A stretch of 64,000 bases of DNA, taken from Polytolypa hystricis UAMH7299. Lineage: Eukaryota; Ascomycota; Eurotiomycetes; Onygenales. Numbering within the stretch: the stretch's first letter is position 1; each line of letters opens with the position of its first letter. Under the pieces are notes generated by a model. It worked only from the letters and a program-made list of their open reading frames with translations, made no database searches and had not been told where the DNA came from. The stretch is from assembly GCA_002573605.1 (NCBI GenBank), contig PDNA01000028.1, positions 1-64,000 on the forward strand, given 5' to 3'. Position numbers and translations under genes: made by a program. This document shows, in pieces, positions 37,315-47,797 of the stretch.

Positions 37315-40300
37315 ATGCCTCGTACCCGTGCGTGTCGAAGTCTACCTGCCATGCCAGATCTGCGACTGAACTTGGACGTCTCTAGCATGACGCCTGATAA
37401 ACACACTCGCCCCGCCCCGATAAATCATAACTCTGGCCTGGAATCGGAGAGGAACGCACCTGTTGTGCAGGCCACGCCGTCTGTGCCAGCACCGCGCGTA
37501 AGAAATGCACTTCTATTCTCTGTCGAGCATTTTTTTTAGTTTTCGTACTAGGACTGAGAGGTTAACTGATTAGAGAGTTTCCAATCTTCAGATTCAAACA
37601 GCTAGGCGCGGCGGCATAAGTCTTAGCGCTGGGTATCGAATAATGGAAAGGGAGAGCAGGAGACGGTCGAAACATGGCCATTCTCTGGGCTCACCCTTTG
37701 AACCGAAGCTAAGGGAGCGACCAAGCTCAGACGCCCGGATACTGCTTGTCGAGCAGACCCAGCGTCAGAATCATGTCAAAACCCCCGCGTCGCCGAATAT
37801 TGCTAAGGAGAAGCAGCCTCCCGGAAGCATATCCCCCGATGACGACGAGATGGATTTCAACGAGGCGGCTGAGTCGCTACTGCACAAGTTCCTCGCGCAT
37901 AGTGGTTCGAGTGGGAGGAATTCGAGGGATAATAGCAGTAGTCCTATTGCCGGTCCGGCGTCGCCGTTTAACCCCTTGAAGAGAACGGCGAATGGCGATG
38001 TCAAGCAGGACGGGCAACAGGCTTCGTCTGAGCAGGCACAGGCGCCTGGTTCGAGTGACGGCGTAGAAACTATATCAGGAGGGATGGAGAAGAATACCAG
38101 CATATCCCAACCCCCAGTCATGCCATCTTCTTCGCCAGGTCTCCTAAATGGGCTATCCTCGCTGCAGAATTCAAACAAAATAGATGAACTGCCCAGGAGT
38201 GAACCAGTCAGGGTCGAACCTTCAACCGAACCACCTACAAAAGTCCGACCCCCCTGTCTGTCATCACCTACTACCGACCAAGCAGTGCTAGATGAGCAAC
38301 TTCATCAATCCTTTTTATCTTCCTTGCATAATTCACCTAAGGCACCGCTCAGTCCCTGCCACGACAACAGCACATCCACTGCAGCGACCAAAGCGGCACA
38401 CACAAACCCTACCACAAACAACAACAACCACAACAGCAACACTTCGCAACCCCATGGAAGACTTTCTGCTACTCGACCTCCTCCTTCACCTCGTCCTCCT
38501 CCAGTCTCCGTCTCATCCCCTACCGTACCTCGACCTTCTCAACATCCTTTTCCAAAACCACTTTCACCGCAGCCACACTCCAAGAAGACCAAACCCCCTC
38601 CTCCTCCTATCTCAACAAGGCCCCAGAGGCAAGCAGTACAGAAAACTCTTCGAGCAAATATGCCATCTTCAGATAGTGGATCATATGTCGGATCAAATGC
38701 CAGTTCTCCTGTCCTCGCGCCAGTAAGACGCTCACGACGGAGCAGAGCTGCTGTGGGCAATTACTTTGATCCGCCTCCTGGATTCCGGGGGTTTCAGGGC
38801 GAGGATGAGCCAGCAGAGGAGACCAATAGGGTTGATAATGGCGACACCAGCCCGATGAATTTGGACAGCCGCCCCGGCCCGGATACATGTGTTCTTCCCT
38901 CTGCTGTTCACGCGCCAAAGCCTCAACAGCCCCGTCTCATATATCGATCTGAAACAAGTCAAATCCAAATCCAACGAGAGCCGCTCACCACCCCTGTTGC
39001 AGAGGTGTTCGATCAAAACGTGCCATACCACAATCGACATGCGCGAGAACGATGTGGAGAACTGTGTAAAAACCTCGATTTCAAAGGCGAAGAGAGTGTT
39101 GTTATTCATGTTGGGTTCGATAATACTGAGCTAAAGGCTCTCTATTCCTTAATTACCGATGACACTACGCCTTTGGACGACGACAATGACATTCCTTTCC
39201 AAGATATCCTCATCCAGACTGTATACCGATTTCGACCAGATGAACTGCCATCACTTGCATCACGGTTTGACAAGTTACGGAGACTACAATCTCTCTTGCC
39301 TTCGGACACTGACACTGACCTAGAAGAGTTATTCTTTAACTCCCGTCGCGGGCTGCCTTCGGTGTTGAGATCTTACAAATCCGGCACCATCAGAAGGATA
39401 TCTGAGTATGTGAGCGCTGTTTTTAATGCCGACATGCCTGATAGCCCTAAACTAGATGCTCGGGTCCAATTGCAGGTTGTTCTACAAAGACGAAGTGAAG
39501 AGGATATTCATACCCTTGCCCGGTGGATTGCACTTTCTGCACCCTTGTGCCACCGAAGGCGTTCAGATATTCGTGCAGTTCTATTAGATATGCATAGTGG
39601 CTCTCTCCCTTCGCCACCTTTTGTCCTCCGAGCTCAACCCTTCCAGAAGAATATAGTCAACTTCTACCGCCCCTCTGCTCGACTTCAAGCGCGTGAATTG
39701 GGATACAAGCCGTGCACGAATGCTCGTATTGAACGGAAATTAGGGCCTTGGAAGTCCTGGAAAGGGGCCTCAAATGATGTGATGCTGCTGTCCTGGTCTT
39801 CTGATGGAACTCGCTTTGCTGCTGGCGCTACTGCGCAGTGTGATGAACACCATATGCAATATAATCGCAACAACAACTTGCTGCTTGGAGACCTGGTCTG
39901 TGAATCATTGAGAGAATTGCCTGACCATCACATCCCTCGGCAATCCAACCATACCACCGCTGATCCCAATCTTTACATGACTATGACAGGGGTGAAATGG
40001 CAGGGAGATCGACTTTTCACTGCGAGCTATGATCAGACTGTGAAGATCTGGGATGTGACTACTCACACAGGTACCCGGTGTATCAACTCTTTGCGACACC
40101 CAGGCAAAGTACAGGTGATGGCAGTCTCTAATTCATCCGAGCTTATTGCAACTGCGTGTGAAAACAACCATGACCCGCTCATGACTCTCTGGAGGATCTC
40201 CGAGGATGGGCACTCTACAACCAACACAGCTCTAGATCTTGTCAAGAACCGCCCTAAGAATATTTCTGTGTCTCCTACATGTCTCTCCTGGGGCTCAAGC

Positions 40301-41806
40301 ACAGCAAGCCACTTCCTTGCTGCTGGACTGGGATGTGCTGATGATGACAATGGGGACCCATCCAAAGAAGGCCACCTTGCCATATGGCAACTCACCGAAT
40401 CTGGCTCTAAGCCTCTGCACCTCTCGCCAAACTCTCAAAACATATTTGACATAGCATGGCATCCAACCCTCCCCATCTTCGCATCTGGCAGCTCTGCTCC
40501 CACGCAAGTTCAATTTGCTAGTCTGGCAAAGGATACACGCACAGTAGTTCGTGTTTATGCTCCCCTGTCAGGCACACGTTCTATAGTGGAATATGACTGC
40601 CCGGCCTTAGACATCAATGAGGTAACCTTCTGCCCATCAAATTCCAACTATGTCACAGCGAGCTGCACAAATGGTGTCACCTATGTGTGGGACTTTCGAA
40701 ATCCTCATCGTATCCTACATAAGCTCAGCCATGGCAAGCCTATCAGTGAGTTGGATCAAACTCGCACACGCGAGCAGGCAGATTCTGGAGTCAGGCTAGC
40801 ACTATGGAAGGGAAAGGGAGTTGATCAGTTCTACACTGGAAGTTCTGATGGGGTACTAAAAGAATGGAATGTCTTGTCTGCTCCTGAAGATGTGCTTGTT
40901 GATAATGTGGCTTCATTTAATCAGGAGATTATGTCTGGTGCCTTCTCCCCAGATTGTACTAATCTCCTGGTCGGCGATACGTGTGGTGGACTCCATGTTT
41001 TATCTTCTGCGCCATTCTCTCATAATTCAACTATGAACTACGAATCTACTACTATCCCCGAAGTCCCCAAGGAAATGGAAATGGAAATGGATATAGATCC
41101 CAGAGGCATTGCCAACGACCTCCTTTCGTCCGGTAAACTCTCTCGCCACCCCATATTCGGTGTCGGCAAGGGCCCTGCGTATACCGGACCGTATGCGGCA
41201 TGGGCACGCCCACAGGTCCCAAAGGAAGTGCTCGCTGTTACACCACTGAATCCCATCATTCAAGCCCAACAGCTCCATGGCCCGCCCCCTCAACATCGTC
41301 GCGTTCTCAATGAGAAAGATCGGAAAGAGTTGTCGAATCGGATTGAGCTGTCTAGGATTCGGAATAAACTGCCGGGCGAGCATAAGCGGAAACGTGAGCA
41401 GGTGCAAGCTTCAAGCCCACTACCACCGCCACCAAAAACAGCACCAGTAGCAGCCCCTAGGACATCTGTGCTTGGGCATCCGCCTCCAGCTCCTCCCCCT
41501 CACACACCTCAAGCAAAAGTCATCAGCCTAGTTAGCGACGACGACGACGACGAGGATGAAGAACCAGTTTCCCGCGTCGCCCGGCCATTGAAGCAAGTGA
41601 AGCAAGCATACATCATGTCATTTGAGGGGCCGATTGACTTTATCGATCTCACGGGCGACGCGACGGGGGAAGAAGAAGATGATAATATTGATGATGATGG
41701 CAGTGTTACTTTGGATGGGGAAATTGAGAGTCTGTGCGAGCGCTTGGAAGAGGATTATTGGTGGCCGAGGGATGTGGATGCTAATATTCGAGATCCGGAT
41801 GGTTGA
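37315..41806 (+). CDS. large WD40-repeat protein with disordered N-terminus; WDXR and SIM-like motifs
   Basis: Two exons, 37315-37497 and 37592-41806, give 1465 residues. The second exon is an uninterrupted 4.2 kb. Residues 1 to about 440 are Ser/Pro/Gln-rich and disordered, with Pro runs. About 440-780 is a mixed, conserved-looking region. About 785-1207 is a WD40 propeller (for example LFTASYDQTVKIWDVTT and NGVTYVWDFRNPHR). Trp1094-Asp-Phe-Arg1097 is a WDXR box, the motif by which many WD40 proteins bind DDB1 in CUL4 ubiquitin ligases. The C-terminus has acidic blocks and two short SUMO-interaction-like motifs, VISLVSDDDDD (from residue 1371) and FIDLTGD (Ile1412-Thr1415). The exact function is not known to me. 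A fungal DCAF such as DIM-9/Raf1 is one possibility, held loosely. Confidence 0.75.
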
Positions 41807-42437
41807 TTGATTCATTGAGAACTTCTTTTATTTTCTTCTTTTCTTTATTGGTTTTTGATTGCGTTACGTGCGGGCATTTTATGGGAATGAGATGGGATGC
41901 GATTGTTTTTTTTTAATATGTGGACTTGGGACGTTCTTTATTTTATTTTTTGGCCTTGAGGGGTGGTTTAATTGGGGACAATGATGGTTTGAGCTACGAT
42001 TTTGCGTCTCTTCTTTCGATGTTTGGAAGAGTCATCGTATATCGGGGCAGTCTCACGCCTTTTTATTTTCCTTTCTTATTTTTGTGGGGGAAAACTTTTA
42101 TATACACATGTTTCTCTCGCAAATGGGGCGTGGAAAGAGGAATTCTAATAGTTTGTTCTGCGGACTAAGAAATAGAGAGCAGGAGAGGGGGGAGGGGGGA
42201 AGGTTGGATGATACTGATGTGAATAATGAAATTTAGAATGACTATTTTCCTTAGGAGTGGAATGGAGTGGAAGTTATATTCTCCCCCCCCCTCCTCCATC
42301 TTTTCTATTTATCTCACAAGAGGACAAGAAGAAAAGTGGGCGTTGAAACAGAGAAATGTTAAATATGAGTAGGGCATTTTTAGAAAAAGAGAAATAGGGC
42401 AGACAATATATATTCTGTCTTCGTAGAATATATACGA
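41807..42437. other. intergenic region between WD40 gene and tRNA-Gly
   Basis: Probably the WD40 gene 3' UTR (T-rich) and the tRNA upstream flank. No gene is seen. Confidence 0.5.
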
Positions 42438-42508
42438 GCGCCAGTGGTTTAGTGGTAAAATCCATCGTTGCCATCGATGGGCCCCGTGTTCGATTCACGG
42501 CTGGCGCA
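42438..42508 (+). tRNA. trnG(gcc): tRNA-Gly (anticodon GCC)
   Basis: A 71-base cloverleaf. The 7-bp acceptor stem GCGCCAG/CTGGCGC is perfect. The box A-like D-arm is TGGTTTAGTGGTAAAAT, the anticodon loop is TTGCCAT giving GCC, and the T-arm contains box B GTTCGATTC. The discriminator base is A. No intron. A 7-T run about 35 bases downstream (42543-42549) can serve as the Pol III terminator. Confidence 0.95.
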
Positions 42509-42542
42509 ACGCAAAAAGATTCCAAATATCTTGGAGTTAGCA

Positions 42543-42549
42543 TTTTTTT
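42543..42549 (+). terminator. Pol III T-run terminator for tRNA-Gly
   Basis: Seven T on the sense strand, 35 bases after the tRNA 3' end. Confidence 0.6.
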
Positions 42550-42932
42550 GATTCTTTTGCATCTCTCTCTTTTTCCGTTTTTCTTCTCTTTGGTTTGTTT
42601 ATTTGTTTGTTTGTGAGTGGAATTCTGGATGAGATGTGAGCAAGTCCACAATGAGTGTATAATAATGTGTTGCTCCAGGAAGTATGAAAGTAATCAATCA
42701 GAGCAAAAGATTAAGCACCATCAATTAGTCTTTGTATTGATAGATACAGACAGCAAAGCAAAAAGAGAGAATATAAGAAAAAGAGCAAATGAAGTTTCCC
42801 ATCGTAAAACAAAAACAAAACAAAAAGCCTCCAACACCTATTCCAGCCTTCCATAAATAAAAGACCCAATAAAATAAGTACAAGAAACAAACCACCGCCA
42901 AAAATAATACAGTTAACCTCTACAGCACCCCC

Positions 42933-43406
42933 CTACATGTCCCCCCCAAAGTCTCCTCCCCCACCATCTCCAAAGTCTCCACCATCTCCAAACCCATCCT
43001 GATACCCATCTCCATAATCGCCATTATCGCCATGATCACTATGCATCGCATTCGCCAACAGGGCACCACCAAGAAGTCCACCACCAAGGCCCAACGCGCC
43101 CGCGCCAGCCATGCCCATTCCCCCACCCATTCCTCTACCACCGCGCCGCGCGTAGGGTTGTTGTTGATACGGATTTTGTTGATAGTACCCGCCATGCTGC
43201 ATCTGCATCGGCATCGGCATCTGCTGTTGTGGATGTGGGTAATACATCGGTCTGGGAGGGTAGATAGGCGCACCGTGCGCAGCGTACGAGGAGCCGCCGA
43301 AGTGGCTACCTCCTCCTCCTACGGGTGGCGGGCCTGGTGGTGGACCGCCCATTTTGCTCGAGGCTTTTCCGAGGAGTTTTCCTAGGAAGCCGCTCTTACC
43401 GCTGCG

Positions 43407-43449
<43 letters not shown>

Positions 43450-44079
43450 GGGTAATATGATCGCTGAGCTTGGGGCTGGGGTGTGGAGGGATGCGATGAC
43501 GAACTTTGCGGTCGATTGCTGTCGCTGTTATAGTATTCTGAGCTCTCGCCTGTACGAGCATGAGGGCTCAGCGTTGCGCCCGATGAGCGGGCGCGCGCAT
43601 CTTCTTCGGCTTGTAGTTGCGCAGCGAGGCGTGCGTCGTCGTCTATAGAGTGCGTTTGATGCCTATCTGCTATTGCTGGTGCTGCGGAGGGGGCATTTGG
43701 GGATTGGTTACTGCGGTTATAGGGGTTATTTGAACCTAGTGAAGGCGAGGGCGGAGGTTTCGGTTTCGTATCAGAGACTTTGGGGGAATCGAAGGCTGCT
43801 TCATCATACGATGGAGGTGGTGGAGTCGTAATTGTGGTTGTGGCGGTGTCAGTGGGGACTTGTTGCTGGGCCTGGGCGGGCTGCGAGGGTGGCTCCCATT
43901 GCGATAACCCCGTTAGCACGTTTATGTAGAACCTGGCAGTGGAGATGTTAGTGAGATGGATGATTCTGAGAGAGGGACTGGTCTTGACGTTACCATTCTC
44001 CATAATTACTATCGAACTGCGCTGTCCAGCCCTCGGGGACGCGGGGAGAGGGCGGACCTAGAGGAGGGGCGTAGGACAT
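42933..44079 (-). CDS. WW-domain protein with poly-Gln and Gly/Met-rich tail
   Basis: Two exons on the minus strand, 44079-43994 and 43932-42933, give 361 residues. The single N-terminal WW domain is split by the intron and reads PEGWTAQFDSNYGEWFYINV...LSQWEPP, with both signature Trp and the closing Pro. A Pro-rich stretch with a PPPPSYDEA motif (PPxY-like) follows, then a pure CAA-coded Gln14 tract (43407-43448). The C-terminal half is rich in Gly, Met, Gln and Tyr, ending in GDGG-type repeats. WW domains bind Pro-rich ligands, and the internal PPxY could bind its own or another WW domain. No enzyme domain is seen. The function is unknown. The tail has the character of a low-complexity, prion-like domain. 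Confidence 0.82.
43407..43448 (-). repeat. (CAA)14 coding repeat, poly-Gln
   Basis: Fourteen perfect CAA codons (TTG on the plus strand) in the WW-protein gene. Confidence 0.97.
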
Positions 44080-44869
44080 GAAGTTGGACGTTGCGACGGA
44101 CGGACGGAGAGAGTGAGGGATGTATATATATATGATACGAATCCAGTTATATTTTATCGTATGTGGAGCCTTGAACCAGATGAGAAGCTGTTTGAAGTTC
44201 ACTGAAGACTTGTGTTGTCTGTCATGTCAGAAAAGCAAGACGAGGAATGTCAGCCGAGGGGCCAGATATAGATAGAGGGATGACGTAATGGGCTTTAGTT
44301 AGTACTAGTATCACAGCCACAATATACACCTCATGATAATAAACAACAGCAATAATAAATAGTAATCAATGTCAATAATAGTAATAAATAGAGGATTTGA
44401 AAGGAATCGCCCGATGGATCACACGCTGAGTATGGACATAGTCGCTGGAAGGATTCACGCCATAATCCTGATCAATCTGCAACCCCAAAGCGAAGACTTT
44501 TCGCCCTGCTTTAGCGAAATGCTTGGCTGGGGAAACCTGCATATGCATATGCATATGCGAGTAGTCAGGGATATCTTTTTCGCCCTTCTGCGGTACAGAT
44601 CGTTCATTAAGCGATCCGGGGTCGCGCACAACTTTATATGTCCAGGGCGAGCAAATCCGGAACCCCGTAAATAGAGAAATATGCAGAGCTGGTTCCTTAC
44701 TATAAGAACCTAGCGTGAGTAGAGAGTTAGAGATAGAGGGGGCCGGGGAGAGAGAGAGAGAGATTCCATTGACATACTTCTAACAATATCCCCACCCCGC
44801 GAATAAACTAGGGGGAAGACAAAAACCGAAACAAAAAGAATCCCACAAACAAAATCTATTCCTCCTATT
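44080..44869. other. intergenic region between EMC7 and WW gene
   Basis: WW gene promoter and EMC7 3' side. It contains a GCATAT tandem (about 44540-44560). No gene is recognised. Confidence 0.5.
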
Positions 44870-45881
44870 TCACCTCCGTCTATTCGTTGCCCCACCACTC
44901 TCTCTCCCGCTCGTACTCGCGCTAGTGCTCGAGCTTACGGTAGCCCTCGCCGCCTCTAGGGGTCCCGGACTCGTCCCCGCCATCCACCCTGCAAGATCGA
45001 ACCCTGGCGCCGCCGCGGAACCTCCAGCACCCCCAGCGGCACCACCGAGAGAGCGGGTTGCGCCGGCTAAGGGAGAGGTGCGAGATTGTTTATCGAATTC
45101 TTCGCGCATTTCAGGGTCCACTGTTTTTGTTAGCAAGGAAGGCCAATCGGTTAGTTGTAGAAGTTCAAGGGGGAGGAATTATGTAGGGGAGAGGAGGTAA
45201 TGTAAAAAACGTACTGTTATCCATGAGATATGGCATTCCAAACGTAATTGCCAGCGCGAACACAGCGAGTAGAATCATGGGATTCTTAAACAGGCTCAAC
45301 GGCGAGACTATCCCAAAACACCTTCGTTAGCATTGCAAATAATAAAACACCAACCAAAAAGAAGAAAATCCCTTCGAAGGTATGTAAAAGAGAAAAGAAA
45401 AAAGAGACATACACTTCTGTCTCTCCTCATAAAACCCTCTCTTCCCAAGCACTCTCGCCTCAATCTTCACACTATCCGCACCATTTGCGGTGGTCGCGGG
45501 AAACTTCTCCGCGCCTTTATTCCCCCATGGATTGCCCCGATATGTCTCCCACACGCCGACCACCTTCCCATCAGGTCCGACATCAACTCTATACGGCGCA
45601 AACACATAGTCGCGGGAATGGATGTCGAGCAAGTACGAAGAAGCTGTATTTTGCGACCGGACTTGTGACAGGTCGGCGAATTGGAATGTAGAAGTGCGTG
45701 AGATATGTGCTTTTACTGGGTTAGTGTCGTCGGGGGAGGCGGAGAGGGTGGTCAGAGTCGCGTGGGTGGATGGCGGGAGGGTGTTGGGGTTTGGTAGGAC
45801 TGCGGAGGAGGGAATTGAGATCGTGAGGAGAGAGGCGAGGGCTGTGGAGGAGAGGAGGAGGAGGGATGTGGGGAGATGCAT
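44870..45881 (-). CDS. emc7: ER membrane protein complex subunit 7 (EMC7/Sop4)
   Basis: Three exons on the minus strand (45881-45413, 45307-45215, 45120-44870) give 270 residues. The signal peptide is MHLPTSLLLLSSTALASLL. A lumenal beta-sandwich domain follows, including DYVFAPYRVDVGPDGKV and AVLPNPNTLPPSTHATL. One transmembrane helix (NPMILLAVFALAITFGMPYLM) leads directly into the family hallmark MDNMDPEMREEFD. The cytosolic tail is Gly/Ala/Ser-rich. The protein is part of the ER membrane complex, which inserts tail-anchored and multi-pass membrane proteins. The length and layout fit fungal orthologues. Confidence 0.93.
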
Positions 45882-46260
45882 CTTGGGCGAGGATTGGAGA
45901 TCAATAATGAGGAGAAGCGGGGATCTGGAAAATGGCTCTTTGGTGGAGAGGAAGTTTTGACATCAACACGAATGCATGGCTGAAGCTATCCAGATCACGT
46001 GATACAAACGGCAAGGGTCAGTCTGGCCGCAAAGCTTTTTTACAAAAACCTACTCTGTACCATGCATGCTGTTTGCAAGAAGAAAGAATATGCTTATTCA
46101 AAACAACTTTTAATGACTAATTATTTGCATTATCTAGATGTATGTACTCCGTATATACTAACTAATTGCTTCCTCCACTCTTTGCATGCCTTTTTGATTG
46201 GTGTTATACATCAAGAATGATTGAAATCACAGGCTCTCTTTTACCTCCCATTCCACACCC
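45882..46260. promoter_or_regulatory. short region between EMC7 start and ADH stop
   Basis: About 380 bases. It holds the EMC7 promoter and the ADH 3' UTR. A TCACGTGA box is present near 45994-46001, a possible bHLH (CACGTG) site. Confidence 0.4.
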
Positions 46261-46551
46261 CTAGTCCATGGTGATCACAGCTCTAAAGCGCACTATTCCC
46301 TTGAGCATCGCATCTAGGCAAAAGAAAGAAATCAAAAAAGTCAGCTATGGAATGATCTTTACTGGGAGAGAAGGAGATAACATACCAAAAGCCTCATTAG
46401 CCTTCTCCAGCGGAAACCTCTCAACCATGCAGTTGATATGTTCTAACTCTGTGAATGCAATTGCATCCTCTGAGTCCATGGCATGTCCGCTTGGCCAGGC
46501 ATGCACGGAAAGCCCGTAGCGAATCTGCGCGGCGTATGATGAGCCTATGGC

Positions 46552-46606
<55 letters not shown>

Positions 46607-47797
46607 TCCTTGCGTTTATCAGGGAGGACCTATATAAGTACTTACCATGGGAATCGTGTCCAATGGAACTTCACCAGGAACTATCATCAAATAACCATCA
46701 GCCACCGCAATCGTTACAACAATTGGCCCAACCCTAGATCAAAATTGCACACACAACTTACCTCCCAAAATAAGCAACTTCCCCAAACACCCCAACCCCT
46801 TCAACAACGGCGTCAAGCTCTGCTTCCCCGGCGCCGTGACGACAATCATATCCGCGCCACCCAACCTCTGCAGCGCCTCTCCCAGATCCCCCGCCTTACT
46901 CTCATCGATATACTCATGCGCACCCAACTCTCTCGCAAACTTCTCCTTTTTCCCGTGCCGCGACAGCGCGACGACGCGGTATCCGAATTTATTCGCGTAC
47001 TGCAGCGCCAGATGGCCGAGCCCGCCGAGACCCTGGATCGCGACGGTCGAGCCGGGAGGTACGCGCATGTTGCGCATGGAGTTGAAGACGGTGACGCCGG
47101 CGCAGAGGATGGGCGCGTATTCTGCTGCGTCGACGTTGGTGGGGATGCGGACGGCGGCTTCGGCGCGGAGGGTGCAGTATTGCCCGTCTTTGCGAAATAA
47201 TGTTGGTATTAAGAGAGACGGCGACATGGGGTGGTATGTGGGGTGAACACGTACATCCGCCATCCCTTGTTATCCCGTTGATAGCCTCATTGTCGCACAT
47301 TTGGAATAAGCCCTTTTGGCATGCTTTGCAGGTGCCTGCAAAACGAAAACAGGGATTAGCCGAACTGACGGGCCCTGTCCATCATATCGTTAACTCGATT
47401 ATCCCAACTAACCATCGTGGCCACCATGCCAGGGTCCTCCAATTCGATCCCCGACTTTCCATCCCTGCACGTCCTCTCCAACCGCGGCGACATGGCCAAT
47501 GACCTCATGTCCCGGAACACGCGGACTATACAAACAGCCGTCAATTAGCTTCTGTCACCGTGCCAGTTCAACAAAAAGAAAAAAGAAAATAAGGAGAGAG
47601 AGAGGGAGAGAGACTTACAATCCCGCTCCATAAGCATTTTTCTGCGCAAAGATATCTGAATGGCATACACCACACGCCTCGACTTTGGCTAGGATTTGCC
47701 CCTTGGCAGGAAGCTCCATATTAACGCTTTCGATGGTCAATGGCCCACCAGCCTCCTTGAAGGTGGCGCGCTTGTATGTTTCTGGGAGGTTGCTCAT
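46261..47797 (-). CDS. zinc-dependent medium-chain alcohol dehydrogenase
   Basis: Seven exons on the minus strand (47797-47619, 47525-47413, 47335-47255, 47187-46762, 46680-46646, 46524-46386, 46313-46261) give 341 residues. The catalytic zinc site has Cys45 (GVCHSD) and His66-Glu67 (GHE). The structural-zinc loop has Cys100, Cys103 and Cys111, but Asp97 stands where the first Cys usually is. The nucleotide fold has IQGLGGLGHLA. Members oxidise alcohols or reduce aldehydes with NAD(P). The substrate is not inferable. The 35-base exon 5 was placed by restoring LLILGVPGEVPLDTIPM. Intron 5 carries a (TTTC)n repeat. The upstream flank is extremely AT-rich with TATATA elements near 47960-48015. 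Confidence 0.87.
46552..46608 (+). repeat. (CTTT)14 microsatellite inside ADH intron 5
   Basis: About 14 perfect CTTT units lie between exons 5 and 6 of the alcohol dehydrogenase, near the acceptor side on the minus strand as GAAA repeats. Confidence 0.95.

Noticed and set aside
44540..44560. GCATAT tandem as regulatory array
   Set aside because: Only three short units, with no evidence of function.
46690..46762. Acceptor at TAG near 46742 for ADH intron 4
   Set aside because: It leads to a stop codon. The acceptor at 46681 restores LLILGVPGEVPLD, which fits the family.
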